A stretch of 64,000 bases of DNA, taken from Deltaproteobacteria bacterium (GTDB taxonomy: Bacteria; Desulfobacterota; Desulfuromonadia; Desulfuromonadales; Geopsychrobacteraceae). The DNA is taken from assembly GCA_024279255.1 (NCBI GenBank), contig JAJRRT010000041.1, positions 1-64,000 of the forward strand, written 5' to 3'. Below, piece by piece: positions 25,323-34,443 of this stretch; positions within the stretch are counted from its first letter, which is position 1; the number at the start of each line of letters is the position of its first letter. Under the pieces are notes generated by a model. That model was not told the DNA's origin and searched no databases. It saw only the letters and a program-made list of their open reading frames with translations. The position numbers and the translations under genes were made by a program.

Positions 25323-27731
25323 ATGACGAATCGAGCGAGTTCGGGGTTAGAAAATCTGGTTGAACGGGCCATATTCAACCACAGGCTGATACTGGTGATG
25401 CTTTTTGTGCTGCTGACTATTTTTCTGGGATATCGGGCGTCCTTTGTCCGACCGGATACCAACCTGGAGAAGATGGTCCCACAAGAGCACTCCTTTATCC
25501 AGAATGCCCGGCAACTTCTGGCGCGGGCCGATTCGACCAACAGCAAAAAGGATGTCGATATCCGGATTGCCGTTGCCGTGGAAAAGGGCGATATCTTCTC
25601 TCCTGAGTATATGGAGACCCTCAAGGAGATCAGCGATGAGGTCTCTCTGCTGGCAGGAGTCGATACCGGCGCTCTGCTGTCCTTATGGACTCCGGCGTTG
25701 CGTTGGGATGCCGTTACCACCGAAGGGTTTGAAGGCGGGCCGATTATTGATTCGTCCAAATATGACGGTTCGACTGCGTCCCTCGAACAGATTCGCAACA
25801 ATATTCTCAAGTCGAGTTATGTCGGAAGCTATGTCGCCAATGATTTCATGGCGAGTCTGGTGACCCTGCCGGTTATAAAGGTCGATCCCAGGACCAAAGA
25901 GGCCCTCGATTTTCAGGATTTTTCCCATGCGCTGGAAGCGATTCGGGTAAAATACCAGTCTGAGAATCTGCGTATCCACATCATCGGAGACGTGAAGAAG
26001 TTTGCCGATCTGACGGATGGTTTTATGTCGGTCGGGATCTTTTTTGCCATCGCCTTTTTGATTACCGCAATCCTGCTTTACTATTATTCCCGTTGCTGGA
26101 AATCGACGGCGACGACACTTGCCTGTTCGGTGGTAGCCGTGGTCTGGCAATTGGGAATTCTGAATCTGCTCGGTTATGGAATCGGGGTTTTCTCCGTGTT
26201 GGTGCCATTTCTGGTCTTTGCCATCGGTATCAGCCATGGCGTGCAGATTATTAATGCGATTGCCCATGAATCGGCTAAAGGGGAGGGTCGTTTCGATTCT
26301 GCGCGCATCACTTTCCGGCATTTGGTCAAGCCGGGCCTGCTTGCCCTGCTCAGCGACGGGATCGGCTTTGCCACCCTGCTGATCATCAACATCGGGGTGA
26401 TTCAGGATCTGGCGATCGCGGCCAGTGTCGGGGTGGCAGTCATTATCCTCACCAACTTGGTACTTTTACCGGTCCTGATGTCCTATTTCGGGGTGACCAG
26501 GGCTTGTGTCGAACATGCTCAGTACAAAAAAGATGGTAAGTCATCTTTCTTTGAATGGGTCGCCAACTTTTCCGAGCTGAAATTTGCCCGTGTTTCGATC
26601 CTGATCGCTATAATTGCGGCCGGTACCGGACTCTATTACAGCCAAGGGCTCAAGATCGGTGATCTTGACCGCGGTGCTCCGGAACTGCGTCCCGATTCAC
26701 ATTATAATCTTGATAACGATTACATTACCGGGCACTTCTCCACCAGTACTGATCAGATGGTGGTCTTTGTCGCCACGGCGCCGGATCAGGCGTCCGCCTA
26801 TAAAACTGCCGATTTGTTGAATCGATTCGAATGGGTCTTGCAGAATACCCCCGGAGTTCAGTCGGTCAGTTCGGCTGCGAGTTGGGCCAAGTTCCTCCGA
26901 CTCGCCAACAATGAGGGTAACCTCAAGTTTCTCGCTCTGCCGCGGCGGGCTAGAACCCTGTCGGCCTACACCTACGGCACCGAACTTGATACCGCCAACA
27001 GCTTAACCGCCGTGAAACTAGAACTTGCCGACCATAAAGAGGAGACCCTGCAACAGGTCGTGGCTGTGGTGGAACAATTTGCGCTGACAAATAACGACCC
27101 AGATATCACCTTCAGTCTCGGTTATGGCAACGGCGCCTATGAAGCGGCAACCAATCAGGTCATTACCACGGCCCAGTACCTGATGATGCTTTGCGTCTAC
27201 GCTGTGGTCAGCCTGATGTGCCTGCTGACCTTCCGTTCCTGGCGCGCGGCGGTCTGCGTGATTCTGCCTTTGGTGCTGACTTCGGTATTGTGCCAGGCCC
27301 TGATGGCCCTGCTCGGGATCGGGGTCAAGGTCGGCACCTTGCCGGTCATCGCGTTGGGGGTTGGGATCGGCGTCGACTACGGTATCTATATCTTCAGTCG
27401 TCTCGAATCCTACCTGCGGTTGGGCCACTCCCTGCGCACCGCCTACCTGGAGACGCTCCTGACCACGGGCAAGGCCGTCTGTTTTACCGGGTTGACCCTG
27501 GCTATCGGCGTCGGAACCTGGATCTTTTCACCGATTAAGTTCCAGGCCGATATGGGCATTCTGCTGACCTTCATGTTCTTGTGGAATATGGTTGGTGCCC
27601 TGTTGCTGCTGCCGGCTCTGGCGCGCTTTCTAATCAAGCCGGACAAATTTTCCGAGCAGGTCTCAGACACTGATGCGGTTCCAGTGCAGGATCAAGGTCC
27701 GGTTCTGGAGTACGAACAGGCCATAGACTAA
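25323..27731 (+). CDS. MMPL/RND-family transporter, cassette 1
   Basis: An 802-residue inner-membrane RND protein of the MMPL/HpnN type, with two large periplasmic loops and two six-helix bundles. The GVGIGVDYGIYIFSRL segment (about 678-693) is the family's conserved helix-4-type signature, mirrored in the first half by FLVFAIGISHGVQIINAI. Such proteins move lipids, hopanoids or hydrophobic substrates. It is the last gene of cassette 1. The paralogue at 46817 has the same layout. Confidence 0.9.
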   Translation: MTNRASSGLENLVERAIFNHRLILVMLFVLLTIFLGYRASFVRPDTNLEKMVPQEHSFIQNARQLLARADSTNSKKDVDIRIAVAVEKGDIFSPEYMETLKEISDEVSLLAGVDTGALLSLWTPALRWDAVTTEGFEGGPIIDSSKYDGSTASLEQIRNNILKSSYVGSYVANDFMASLVTLPVIKVDPRTKEALDFQDFSHALEAIRVKYQSENLRIHIIGDVKKFADLTDGFMSVGIFFAIAFLITAILLYYYSRCWKSTATTLACSVVAVVWQLGILNLLGYGIGVFSVLVPFLVFAIGISHGVQIINAIAHESAKGEGRFDSARITFRHLVKPGLLALLSDGIGFATLLIINIGVIQDLAIAASVGVAVIILTNLVLLPVLMSYFGVTRACVEHAQYKKDGKSSFFEWVANFSELKFARVSILIAIIAAGTGLYYSQGLKIGDLDRGAPELRPDSHYNLDNDYITGHFSTSTDQMVVFVATAPDQASAYKTADLLNRFEWVLQNTPGVQSVSSAASWAKFLRLANNEGNLKFLALPRRARTLSAYTYGTELDTANSLTAVKLELADHKEETLQQVVAVVEQFALTNNDPDITFSLGYGNGAYEAATNQVITTAQYLMMLCVYAVVSLMCLLTFRSWRAAVCVILPLVLTSVLCQALMALLGIGVKVGTLPVIALGVGIGVDYGIYIFSRLESYLRLGHSLRTAYLETLLTTGKAVCFTGLTLAIGVGTWIFSPIKFQADMGILLTFMFLWNMVGALLLLPALARFLIKPDKFSEQVSDTDAVPVQDQGPVLEYEQAID

Positions 27732-27842
27732 AACAATTGCGGGCAGATCCTTTGATTCGCGTCCGCTAACAGTCTGTCGGACTTTTTGTCCGTAAAATGA
27801 AAAATTGCCGAGCATTGAAAATCCCTGCGAAGGTGAAAATCC

Positions 27843-28229
27843 ATGAGTGACACGTTTGCCAAGTCGATCGGGACCCTGTTTCTTCTGCCGCCCTCGATGG
27901 ATGACTAGTTGCCCGAAGGGCATCGGGCTCGCTTCATTGTTGAGATTGTGGAGCAGCTTGACCTCACCACCATCAAGTCGGCTTATACCGGACGTGGTTC
28001 CAAGACACTCCATCCCGAGATGCTTCTGGCCCTGCTATTCTACAGCTACGTCACCGGGATTTTCTCCAGTCGCAAGTTGGAACAGGTGATCTATGATTCC
28101 GCGACCTTTCGTAAGCACTTTCTTCCTCAGTTAACCTCGTTTTTCGTCCAGATTCTGCTCATTGACCAGCTAGGTGGGATGCCTGAGCCTGGGCTAATGG
28201 CACCAAGGTCGAGCCAATGCGTTCAAGTA
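27843..28229 (+). mobile_element. IS1182-family transposase relic
   Basis: Translation gives MSDTFAKSIGTLFLLPPSMDD, stop, then LPEGHRARFIVEIVEQLDL, GRGSKTLHPEMLLALLFYSY, TGIFSSRKLEQVIYDS: the N-terminal half of an IS1182 transposase. After a deletion, GTKVE and NAFKY near 28195-28228 match the SLDGTK..ANASK region. The relic ends exactly where duplication copy B begins, so it probably truncated the CMD-like gene there. Confidence 0.85.
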
Positions 28230-28383
28230 CCTGAAATTACCAATTTCAGCAACGACCTCATCTTCTCCGACAGTGGTCCTCCGCTCAGGTGTACTTCTCG
28301 CCGAAACTCCTCATGCTTGGTATAGAGTTCTGAGAACTCATTTTTAAAAACCGTGAAGGTCTCGTGGGTGTCTTTCAGTGCAT
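28230..28383 (-). pseudogene. CMD-like gene fragment
   Basis: Equivalent to 17368-17521 and reads on the minus strand (TFTVFKNEFSELYTK, then NGGPLSEKMRSLLKLVI). The ATG is changed (GCACTG at the start site) and the C-terminal half has been lost to the IS1182 relic. Confidence 0.82.
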
Positions 28384-28590
28384 ATTTCCCTTTCTGTTGG
28401 TTAATGTTCGGGAAAGGTCCTGCCGCAGGTTAGTGCAAAACGGCCTATCCCGAAGATGGTGAAGCTCGATTTTGCGGATTCCTAAAGTGATAGTAATTTG
28501 CCCACCAATGTCCTAACCGCCGACCGGTTGAGGCCCTTCCCGCGACCCTGGACCTATAGTATTTCGTTATCTCTGACCCCTGTAATGAGG

Positions 28591-28625
28591 CGTCGACATA
28601 TCGACGTTTAGTCGAGATGTCGACG
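28591..28625 (+). promoter_or_regulatory. Activator-binding site, tandem dyads (site 3)
   Basis: CGTCGACATATCGACG (28591-28606, a perfect palindrome) and AGTCGAGATGTCGACG (28610-28625), starts 19 bp apart, 134 bp before the sigma-54 promoter at 28725. Confidence 0.87.
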
Positions 28626-28724
28626 AGAAACAAACACTGTTTTGCCCCTAGTTCAGTCTTTGGAAGAAAGAAAAAACCTGTGTTTAAGGTGGGTTGGCGC
28701 GCAACATGGATGCCTCTGAGGCTT

Positions 28725-28740
28725 TGGCATATGCCTTGCT
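28725..28740 (+). promoter_or_regulatory. Sigma-54 promoter of the CoA-pathway operon
   Basis: TGGCATATGCCTTGCT, GG-N10-GC. It is 58 bp before the nitrilase start, so the leader is short. It probably drives at least the genes to 39264. Confidence 0.87.
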
Positions 28741-28797
28741 CATTACACCTGACAATCATTGGCTAGATCGTTGGTTCTGAATTAAGGAGGATGCTAG

Positions 28798-29664
28798 ATG
28801 GTTTCCGGGAAAGTAGAAGAGCGGGGGGACATGGTCAGGGTTGCTGCTGTTCAGTTTGAGCCGAAGCTGGGCGAGATTGAGCGCAACACGCAAAAAATGA
28901 TCGAACTGATCAATCAGGCCTTTGACCAGCAGGCGAAACTGGTTGTTACGCCAGAGATGGCCAATTGCGGCTACGTCTTCGAGAACAAAGAAGAAGCGGT
29001 CCAATGCGCCGAAGCTGTTCCTGGTGGACCAACGGTAATGGCATTGGAAGCCGTTGCGGCCAAGCGTGATGGCTACATAGTCAGCGGACTGATGGAGAAG
29101 GATGGCGACAAACTTTACAATGTCGCGGTTCTGGTCGGTCCAAAAGGTTATATCGGCAAATATCGCAAGACCCATTTGTGGGATATCGATAAATCTCTTT
29201 ATGAGCCTGGCGACTTGGGTTTTCCGGTCTTCGATCTGCCTTTCGGCCGGATCGGCATGAGCATCTGCTACGACCAGTGGTTTCCGGAAGTCAGCCGAAT
29301 CTATGCGATGCAGGGGGTGGATATCATCTGCAATCCGACTAACTGGGTGGTGATTCCCGGCATGGCGACTCCTGAAAATCCGTCTTGGGCTTTTATTGCC
29401 ATGACCCAGGCGCATACCAATGGCGTTTATATGCTCTGTGCAGACCGGGTCGGTACTGAGCGCGGGACCACTTTTGGCGGTACCAGTTGCGTACTTGGCT
29501 TGCCTGGCTTTGTTGCCGGTCCACTGGATGGCGAATCGGAAGGCGTTTTGATCAGCGATCTGGATATCGCTGCGGGACGGGTCAGGATGCTCTCTGCGGT
29601 CAACCATCTGCATAGCGATCGCAGGATCGATTTGTACGACCAACAGCTGGGCTATGGAAAATAG
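28798..29664 (+). CDS. Carbon-nitrogen hydrolase (nitrilase superfamily)
   Basis: A 288-residue nitrilase-superfamily enzyme with the full catalytic triad context: Glu in VTPEMANCGY, Lys in KYRKTHLWD and Cys in SICYDQWFPE. Members cleave amides, carbamoyl groups or nitriles. Strong AAGGAGG lies 8 bp before the ATG. As first gene of a CoA-linked catabolic operon it may free an acid from an amide for the ligase two genes down. Substrate unknown. A decayed second copy is at 18148. Confidence 0.87.
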   Translation: MVSGKVEERGDMVRVAAVQFEPKLGEIERNTQKMIELINQAFDQQAKLVVTPEMANCGYVFENKEEAVQCAEAVPGGPTVMALEAVAAKRDGYIVSGLMEKDGDKLYNVAVLVGPKGYIGKYRKTHLWDIDKSLYEPGDLGFPVFDLPFGRIGMSICYDQWFPEVSRIYAMQGVDIICNPTNWVVIPGMATPENPSWAFIAMTQAHTNGVYMLCADRVGTERGTTFGGTSCVLGLPGFVAGPLDGESEGVLISDLDIAAGRVRMLSAVNHLHSDRRIDLYDQQLGYGK

Positions 29665-29738
29665 ATACAGACTGTAAATGTCGGACAACATTTTCAACGT
29701 ATACATGAAGCATTGCTAAATTGAAGAAGGGCGCCACT

Positions 29739-30212
29739 ATGGATATGCAGGGACTTGCCAAAAAGATTCAAACCCTCGAAGACATCGAAGCGATCAAGCA
29801 ACTCAAATATGAATATGCTCTCCGCTGTGACAGAGCCATAAACGAAAAAGATCCCGAACCGTTTTTCGAGGTATTCACCGAGGATGCCATCTGGGATGTC
29901 GGCGCTTTCGGCAGGTATGAAGGTAAGACTGCGATCAGGGCCGTAGCTTTCGAAGTACTGTCTAAGCAGATTAAGTTTACCTATCATTTTTTCACCAACC
30001 CCCTGCTTGAAGTCAATGGTGATGAGGCGACCGGTAAGTGGTATCTGTGGGCTGTTTACACCATGGCTGACGGTCAGGACATGGTTCTTGTCGGCTATGA
30101 AGATGAAAAGTACCGAAAGGTCGATGGCAAGTGGTTGATCGCCGAATGTGCGCTCGGAGCCGACTCCTTTGCTCCGCTGAAAGAAGGTTGGAACGGCCCG
30201 ATCGAGGGTTAA
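29739..30212 (+). CDS. SnoaL-like (NTF2-fold) protein, copy B
   Basis: A 157-residue SnoaL_4-type protein nearly identical to the one at 18585; differences are scattered (for example WDVGAFG against WDLGAFG) with a changed last segment NGPIEG against GAQLEG. The fold has a conical ligand pocket. The position between a hydrolase and an acyl-CoA synthetase suggests an isomerase, hydratase or binding role on the pathway substrate, but no catalytic residues can be assigned with confidence. Confidence 0.84.
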   Translation: MDMQGLAKKIQTLEDIEAIKQLKYEYALRCDRAINEKDPEPFFEVFTEDAIWDVGAFGRYEGKTAIRAVAFEVLSKQIKFTYHFFTNPLLEVNGDEATGKWYLWAVYTMADGQDMVLVGYEDEKYRKVDGKWLIAECALGADSFAPLKEGWNGPIEG

Positions 30213-30287
30213 TCGCAGTCTTCAGGCATTGCGGATGGAAGACCCGAGTGGGTGGACTTGTACGGAATTCAATAAAGGATGAAAGCT

Positions 30288-31862
30288 ATGTGGCAATCAC
30301 CACAGACGATTATTGAACTGTTAAAGAGGAATGTAACTGACTTCACTGACCGTGAGGCTGTTGTTTCGGTCCAGTACCGCACCAGTGACTGGGTTCGTCA
30401 GAGTTGGCAGGAAGTCGATGAATCCTCCGACCGGGTGGCTTGCGGACTGGCGGCTATCGGCGTGAGGCCGGGCCAGAAAGTTGCTTTCCTACTGACCAAC
30501 AGCATCGAATGTTATCAAATCTACTTGGGCATTCATAAGCTTGGCGCGGTCTTTGTGCCGATCAACGTGCGTCTGGTGCCGCGCGAGGTGTCTTACATCA
30601 TTGAAAACTCGGATGCCGACTTCATTGTCTCCGGCGCAGAATTTCTTGGTCAGGTTGATGAAATACGCGAGCAACTCCAGGTTAAAAAGATCGTTGGCTT
30701 GGAAAAAGCGGGGATCGAACTGCCGGAGTGGGCACTTTCCTTCGCTGAGCTGATAAACAACGACGGCAAGGTTCCGTCGGTGACGATCAACCATGATGAT
30801 GTCGCCGATATCCTCTATACCAGCGGCACCACCGGTCTACCCAAGGGGGTGGTTTTGACCGAGGGGAACAAGGTTGCCTGCGGCAAGTTGATGGGGGCAT
30901 CCTTCGATTTTTCCCGGCTTCACTATGGAGCACCAACCGTGCAGAACGTTTTCCCCTTCTTTACCTCCAGCGGCTGCAGTTCGGTGGTAATGATGTGGCT
31001 GTATTATGGTTTTCGCGTGGTCCTTGAAGCTGAGTTTGACGTGACCAGCACCCTGGAAACCATGGCCCGGGAGAAGTCGACCGGTTATGGCGGTGCTCCG
31101 GCGATGTTCATCTTTTTGCTGAGCCATCCGAAGTTCAAGGAGTTTGATACCTCTGGCCTCAATATGCTGATCTCCGGTGCGGCTGCAATGCCCGGAGAAG
31201 TCATTCGCAAGCTGGATGCTGCCTGGCCTGGGATCAATATTTTCAATCTCTATGCTCTCACCGAAGCAGGGACCGGCGGGACAACCCTAAGTGCCGCCGA
31301 CGCGCAACGCAAAATCGGTTCGGTCGGTCATCCGTTGACGCCCGATCAGGAACTGCGGATCGTCAATAACGATGGCAAGGATATGCCGGTCGGTGAAATC
31401 GGACAGATTGTCCTGCGTGGCCCGAATATTATGAAGGAATACTACAAAAACCCGCAAGCAACTGCCGAGACCTTGCGTGACGGATGGCTTTACACCGGCG
31501 ACATGGGGTATTGCGATTCAGAAGGCTACCTTTTTTACACTGACCGTTCCAAGGACATGATCGTCCGTGGCGGCAACAATGTTTACTCGGTTGAGGTGGA
31601 GAGCGTTGTTTACGAGCATCCGGCGGTCAAACAGTGCGCGGTTATTGCCAAACCACATCCGCAATTGGGTGAGGATATCCTGGCTTTTGTTGTCTTGAAG
31701 GATGGCGAAACCTTGACCGCCGAAGAGCTATACAACTTTACCATTGACAAGCTGGCCGATTATAAGCGTCCCAGGGACATCCGTTTCGTCGATGCCCTGC
31801 CGCTTAACCCGACCGGCAAGATGGACAAAAAACGTATTCGGGCAGAGCTGTTGGATGCATAG
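30288..31862 (+). CDS. Acyl-CoA synthetase (AMP-forming)
   Basis: A 524-residue ANL-superfamily ligase. Phosphate loop DILYTSGTTGLPKGVVLT (near 165-182), NLYALTEAG (A5), GWLYTGDMGY (A7) and the C-terminal Lys in NPTGKMDKKRIR are all present, so it should adenylate a carboxylic acid and form its CoA thioester. The start MWQSPQ at 30288 is used because it is conserved in the decayed copy at 19121. It provides the CoA substrate for the dehydratase-family enzyme that follows. Confidence 0.9.
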   Translation: MWQSPQTIIELLKRNVTDFTDREAVVSVQYRTSDWVRQSWQEVDESSDRVACGLAAIGVRPGQKVAFLLTNSIECYQIYLGIHKLGAVFVPINVRLVPREVSYIIENSDADFIVSGAEFLGQVDEIREQLQVKKIVGLEKAGIELPEWALSFAELINNDGKVPSVTINHDDVADILYTSGTTGLPKGVVLTEGNKVACGKLMGASFDFSRLHYGAPTVQNVFPFFTSSGCSSVVMMWLYYGFRVVLEAEFDVTSTLETMAREKSTGYGGAPAMFIFLLSHPKFKEFDTSGLNMLISGAAAMPGEVIRKLDAAWPGINIFNLYALTEAGTGGTTLSAADAQRKIGSVGHPLTPDQELRIVNNDGKDMPVGEIGQIVLRGPNIMKEYYKNPQATAETLRDGWLYTGDMGYCDSEGYLFYTDRSKDMIVRGGNNVYSVEVESVVYEHPAVKQCAVIAKPHPQLGEDILAFVVLKDGETLTAEELYNFTIDKLADYKRPRDIRFVDALPLNPTGKMDKKRIRAELLDA

Positions 31863-31952
31863 CTGCTGTAGATGGCGGATTTAAGACCGCAGTTGCGGAA
31901 CAGCTTTCGGTGCACGGATGCTGAAGGCTTAATTTATAAGGAGAACTAAATA

Positions 31953-33449
31953 ATGAGAACCAAAGAGCAGTATATTGAGCGTCTCAAGGGTATGAAGCAC
32001 AACCTTTATTTCAATGGCGAGAAAATCGGCCGCGACCATGAGGTCATTGCGCCGTCCCTGAACGTCATGGGGAGGACCTTCGAGGCTGCTCAAGATCCTG
32101 AAATGGAAGATCTGTGTACTGCGGAGTCGCACCTGACCGGCGAAAAAATCAACCGTTTCTGCCATGTGCATCAGAGTGTTGATGATCTGCACAAGAAGCA
32201 GGACATGACCCGCAAACTGTGCCGCGGGGTTGGCTACTGTATTCAGCGTTGTATGGGGGTTGATGCCCTGAACGCCGTTAATGCGGTCTCTTTCGAGGCA
32301 GACAAGGTAAACAAGGGCGAGACTAACTATCACCAGAATTTTCTGAAATGGCTGGAGCGTTTTCAGAAGGAAGACCTGGTGGCTACCTGCGCCCAGACCG
32401 ACGTCAAGGGCGAGCGGATGAAGCGTCCGATCGAACAGTCCGATCCGGATGCCTATGTACATGTGGTCGAGCGGCGCGAAGACGGTATCGTGGTGCGTGG
32501 TTGCAAGGTACATATCACCCAGGCGGCCACTGCCGACGAAATTATCGTTGTTCCGACCAGAGCCCTTGGCCCGGACGAAGGCGATTATGCCGTTGCTTTT
32601 GCCGTGCCTGGCGACCATGAGGGAGTCAAGCAGGTCATCCACGTCCATAACCCGCGCGAGCGTAAGGAAATCAAGCGCGGTTTTGAGCCCGGCTATATCG
32701 ATTCCTACGTCATCTTCGACGATGTCTTCGTCCCTTGGGAGCGGGTCTTCCTCTGTGGCGAAACTCAGCATGGCGGCATTTGTGCCCTGTTGTTCGCCCT
32801 CTTCCACCGACATAGCTACTCCGGTTGCAAGCCGGCCGTCGGCGACATCATTATGGGAATGGCCGCTCTGGCCGCCGAGATTAATGGTATTGAAAAGGCT
32901 CCTCACGTTCGTGAAAAGCTGGCGGAGTTGATCACGATTGCCGAACTCGGCTACGCCGCCGGCTTCACTGCTTCGGCCAAAGCGAAGCCGGAGGTTTACA
33001 TGCCTGGTTACGGTAGTGTGCCCTACGGTGCCGGCGGCTACATCCCCGACTCCATCTATGCCAATGTCGGCCGCTGCCTCAGCGGCGAGGCGGTTTTTCA
33101 CGAGCAGGAGATTCTTTGCGATCTCGCTGGCGGAATGCCGGCGACCTTCCCCTATGAAGCGGATCTGCTCAACGAAGAGATCAGGCCCTTTATGGAGAAA
33201 TACCTGAAACGCAATCCCGATATGGACGTGGAGGATCAGATCAAGTTCTGGATGTATATGAGCGAACTGACCTGTTCCTCTTATGGCAGTTCCGCAACCA
33301 TGGGCGGGTTCCATGGTGGTGGTTCGCCGATCATGGAGCAGATTGCGATTACCACGCAGTACGATGTTAACGCCAGGAAGGATATCGTCAGAAATCTTGC
33401 AGGGATGGCACCAGGCAAGAAGTCGAAGAGGAAATCTGGCAAGAAGTAA
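31953..33449 (+). CDS. 4-hydroxybutyryl-CoA dehydratase family protein
   Basis: A 498-residue member of the AbfD/HpaB flavoprotein family. The four [4Fe-4S] ligands of AbfD are matched: C96 and C100 (YCIQRC), H285 and C292 (HRHSYSGC), with the same 3- and 6-residue gaps as Cys99/Cys103/His292/Cys299 of the clostridial enzyme. AbfD removes water from 4-hydroxybutyryl-CoA through a ketyl radical. Because the next genes are not those of a 4-aminobutyrate pathway, the substrate may be a longer or cyclic 4-hydroxyacyl-CoA (inference). The basic tail GKKSKRKSGKK is unusual. Confidence 0.88.
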   Translation: MRTKEQYIERLKGMKHNLYFNGEKIGRDHEVIAPSLNVMGRTFEAAQDPEMEDLCTAESHLTGEKINRFCHVHQSVDDLHKKQDMTRKLCRGVGYCIQRCMGVDALNAVNAVSFEADKVNKGETNYHQNFLKWLERFQKEDLVATCAQTDVKGERMKRPIEQSDPDAYVHVVERREDGIVVRGCKVHITQAATADEIIVVPTRALGPDEGDYAVAFAVPGDHEGVKQVIHVHNPRERKEIKRGFEPGYIDSYVIFDDVFVPWERVFLCGETQHGGICALLFALFHRHSYSGCKPAVGDIIMGMAALAAEINGIEKAPHVREKLAELITIAELGYAAGFTASAKAKPEVYMPGYGSVPYGAGGYIPDSIYANVGRCLSGEAVFHEQEILCDLAGGMPATFPYEADLLNEEIRPFMEKYLKRNPDMDVEDQIKFWMYMSELTCSSYGSSATMGGFHGGGSPIMEQIAITTQYDVNARKDIVRNLAGMAPGKKSKRKSGKK

Positions 33450-33582
33450 ACGGTTTTTCGAAGGAAAATCTGCATAAGATGCCGTAAACCTGGATCAATC
33501 GGCGTCTGCCCCGGCCATTCTGCTCGTGGCAGACGCCCTCATTTTTCGGGTCGTTTGCAGACACATAAATAAGGATTTGAAA

Positions 33583-34350
33583 ATGGGAAAGAATCTGTTT
33601 TCGCTTGAAGGAAAAGTGGCAATTGTGACCGGAGCCAGCAGGGGGCTCGGCAAGGCCATCGCATTGGGATATGGCGAGGCCGGTGCCAATGTGGTTGTTG
33701 CGGCAAGAAATGCGGAGGCCCTGGAGCAGGTTGTTGCCGATCTTGAGCAGAGCGCTGGTGGCGGCTTTGCCGTCCAGTGCGACGTCAGTCAGGAACAAGA
33801 CCTGCTGAATCTCGTTGCCAGGACGATGGAGCGTTACGGACGGATAGACATCCTGGTCAACAATGCGGGGATCAGCCCCTGGGTGACCTGGTCACACGAA
33901 GTAACCAGCGACATGTGGTCCAAGATGCTGCAAATCAATCTGGTTGCGCCGTTTCTGCTCGCTCGGGAGGTTGGCAAGGTCATGATGCAGCAGAAGTCGG
34001 GCCGGATCATCAACATGGCATCGCTCGGTGGGTTGCTCGGAATGCCGGGACAGGTGACCTATGCTGCGACCAAAGGGGGACTGCTGCAGGTCACCAAAAC
34101 TCTGGCGGTCGAATGGGCCAAATACAACATCACTGTGAACGCCCTGGCACCCTCGATCCTGGAAACGGACCTGACCGAGGGGGTTATTCAGTCGGATAAG
34201 CATTCGAAACCCTTGCTACAACGGATCCCAAAAGGCACTTTCGGCAAGTCCGATGATGTCGTCGGGGCGGCCGTTTACCTCGCGTCCGATTCATCTTCTT
34301 ATGTGACGGGTACCGTATTGCCGATCGATGGTGGCACGCTGGCCTGCTGA
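33583..34350 (+). CDS. Short-chain dehydrogenase/reductase (SDR)
   Basis: A 255-residue classical SDR: TGASRGLG cofactor motif near residue 17, NNAG, the catalytic Ser in NMASLGG, YAATK as YxxxK, and GTVLPIDGG at the end. It interconverts an alcohol and a ketone, likely a hydroxyacyl-CoA step here. The start at 33583 has AAGGA upstream; an ATG at 33526 is possible but lies in a non-conserved extension. Confidence 0.9.
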   Translation: MGKNLFSLEGKVAIVTGASRGLGKAIALGYGEAGANVVVAARNAEALEQVVADLEQSAGGGFAVQCDVSQEQDLLNLVARTMERYGRIDILVNNAGISPWVTWSHEVTSDMWSKMLQINLVAPFLLAREVGKVMMQQKSGRIINMASLGGLLGMPGQVTYAATKGGLLQVTKTLAVEWAKYNITVNALAPSILETDLTEGVIQSDKHSKPLLQRIPKGTFGKSDDVVGAAVYLASDSSSYVTGTVLPIDGGTLAC

Positions 34351-34443
34351 TACGAGGTTTGCCGAACCCTGACAGACAGACCCGGTTCGGGAAGATCCTT
34401 AGGAGCAGGAAATTCAAGTACGCAATGGTGTAAAGGGAAAATC

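Larger units (their letters stand above)
28230..30660 (+). repeat. Segmental duplication, copy B (partner 17368-19495)
   Basis: Starts with CCTGAAATTACC at the IS1182 border and includes the last part of a CMD-like gene, dyads, sigma-54 promoter, and intact nitrilase, SnoaL-like and acyl-CoA synthetase genes. Similarity to copy A ends inside the synthetase gene. This is the functional copy. Confidence 0.88.

Noticed and set aside
31929-33314. A 461-codon open frame antisense to the dehydratase-family gene
   Set aside because: It is a shadow of a high-GC coding region. No ribosome site, no recognisable domain, and the plus frame has all AbfD motifs.
34332-34347. A sigma-54-like string TGGCACGCTGGCCTGC at the end of the SDR gene
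   Set aside because: The GG to GC spacing is 11 instead of 10, it lies inside coding sequence, and no dyads are upstream.
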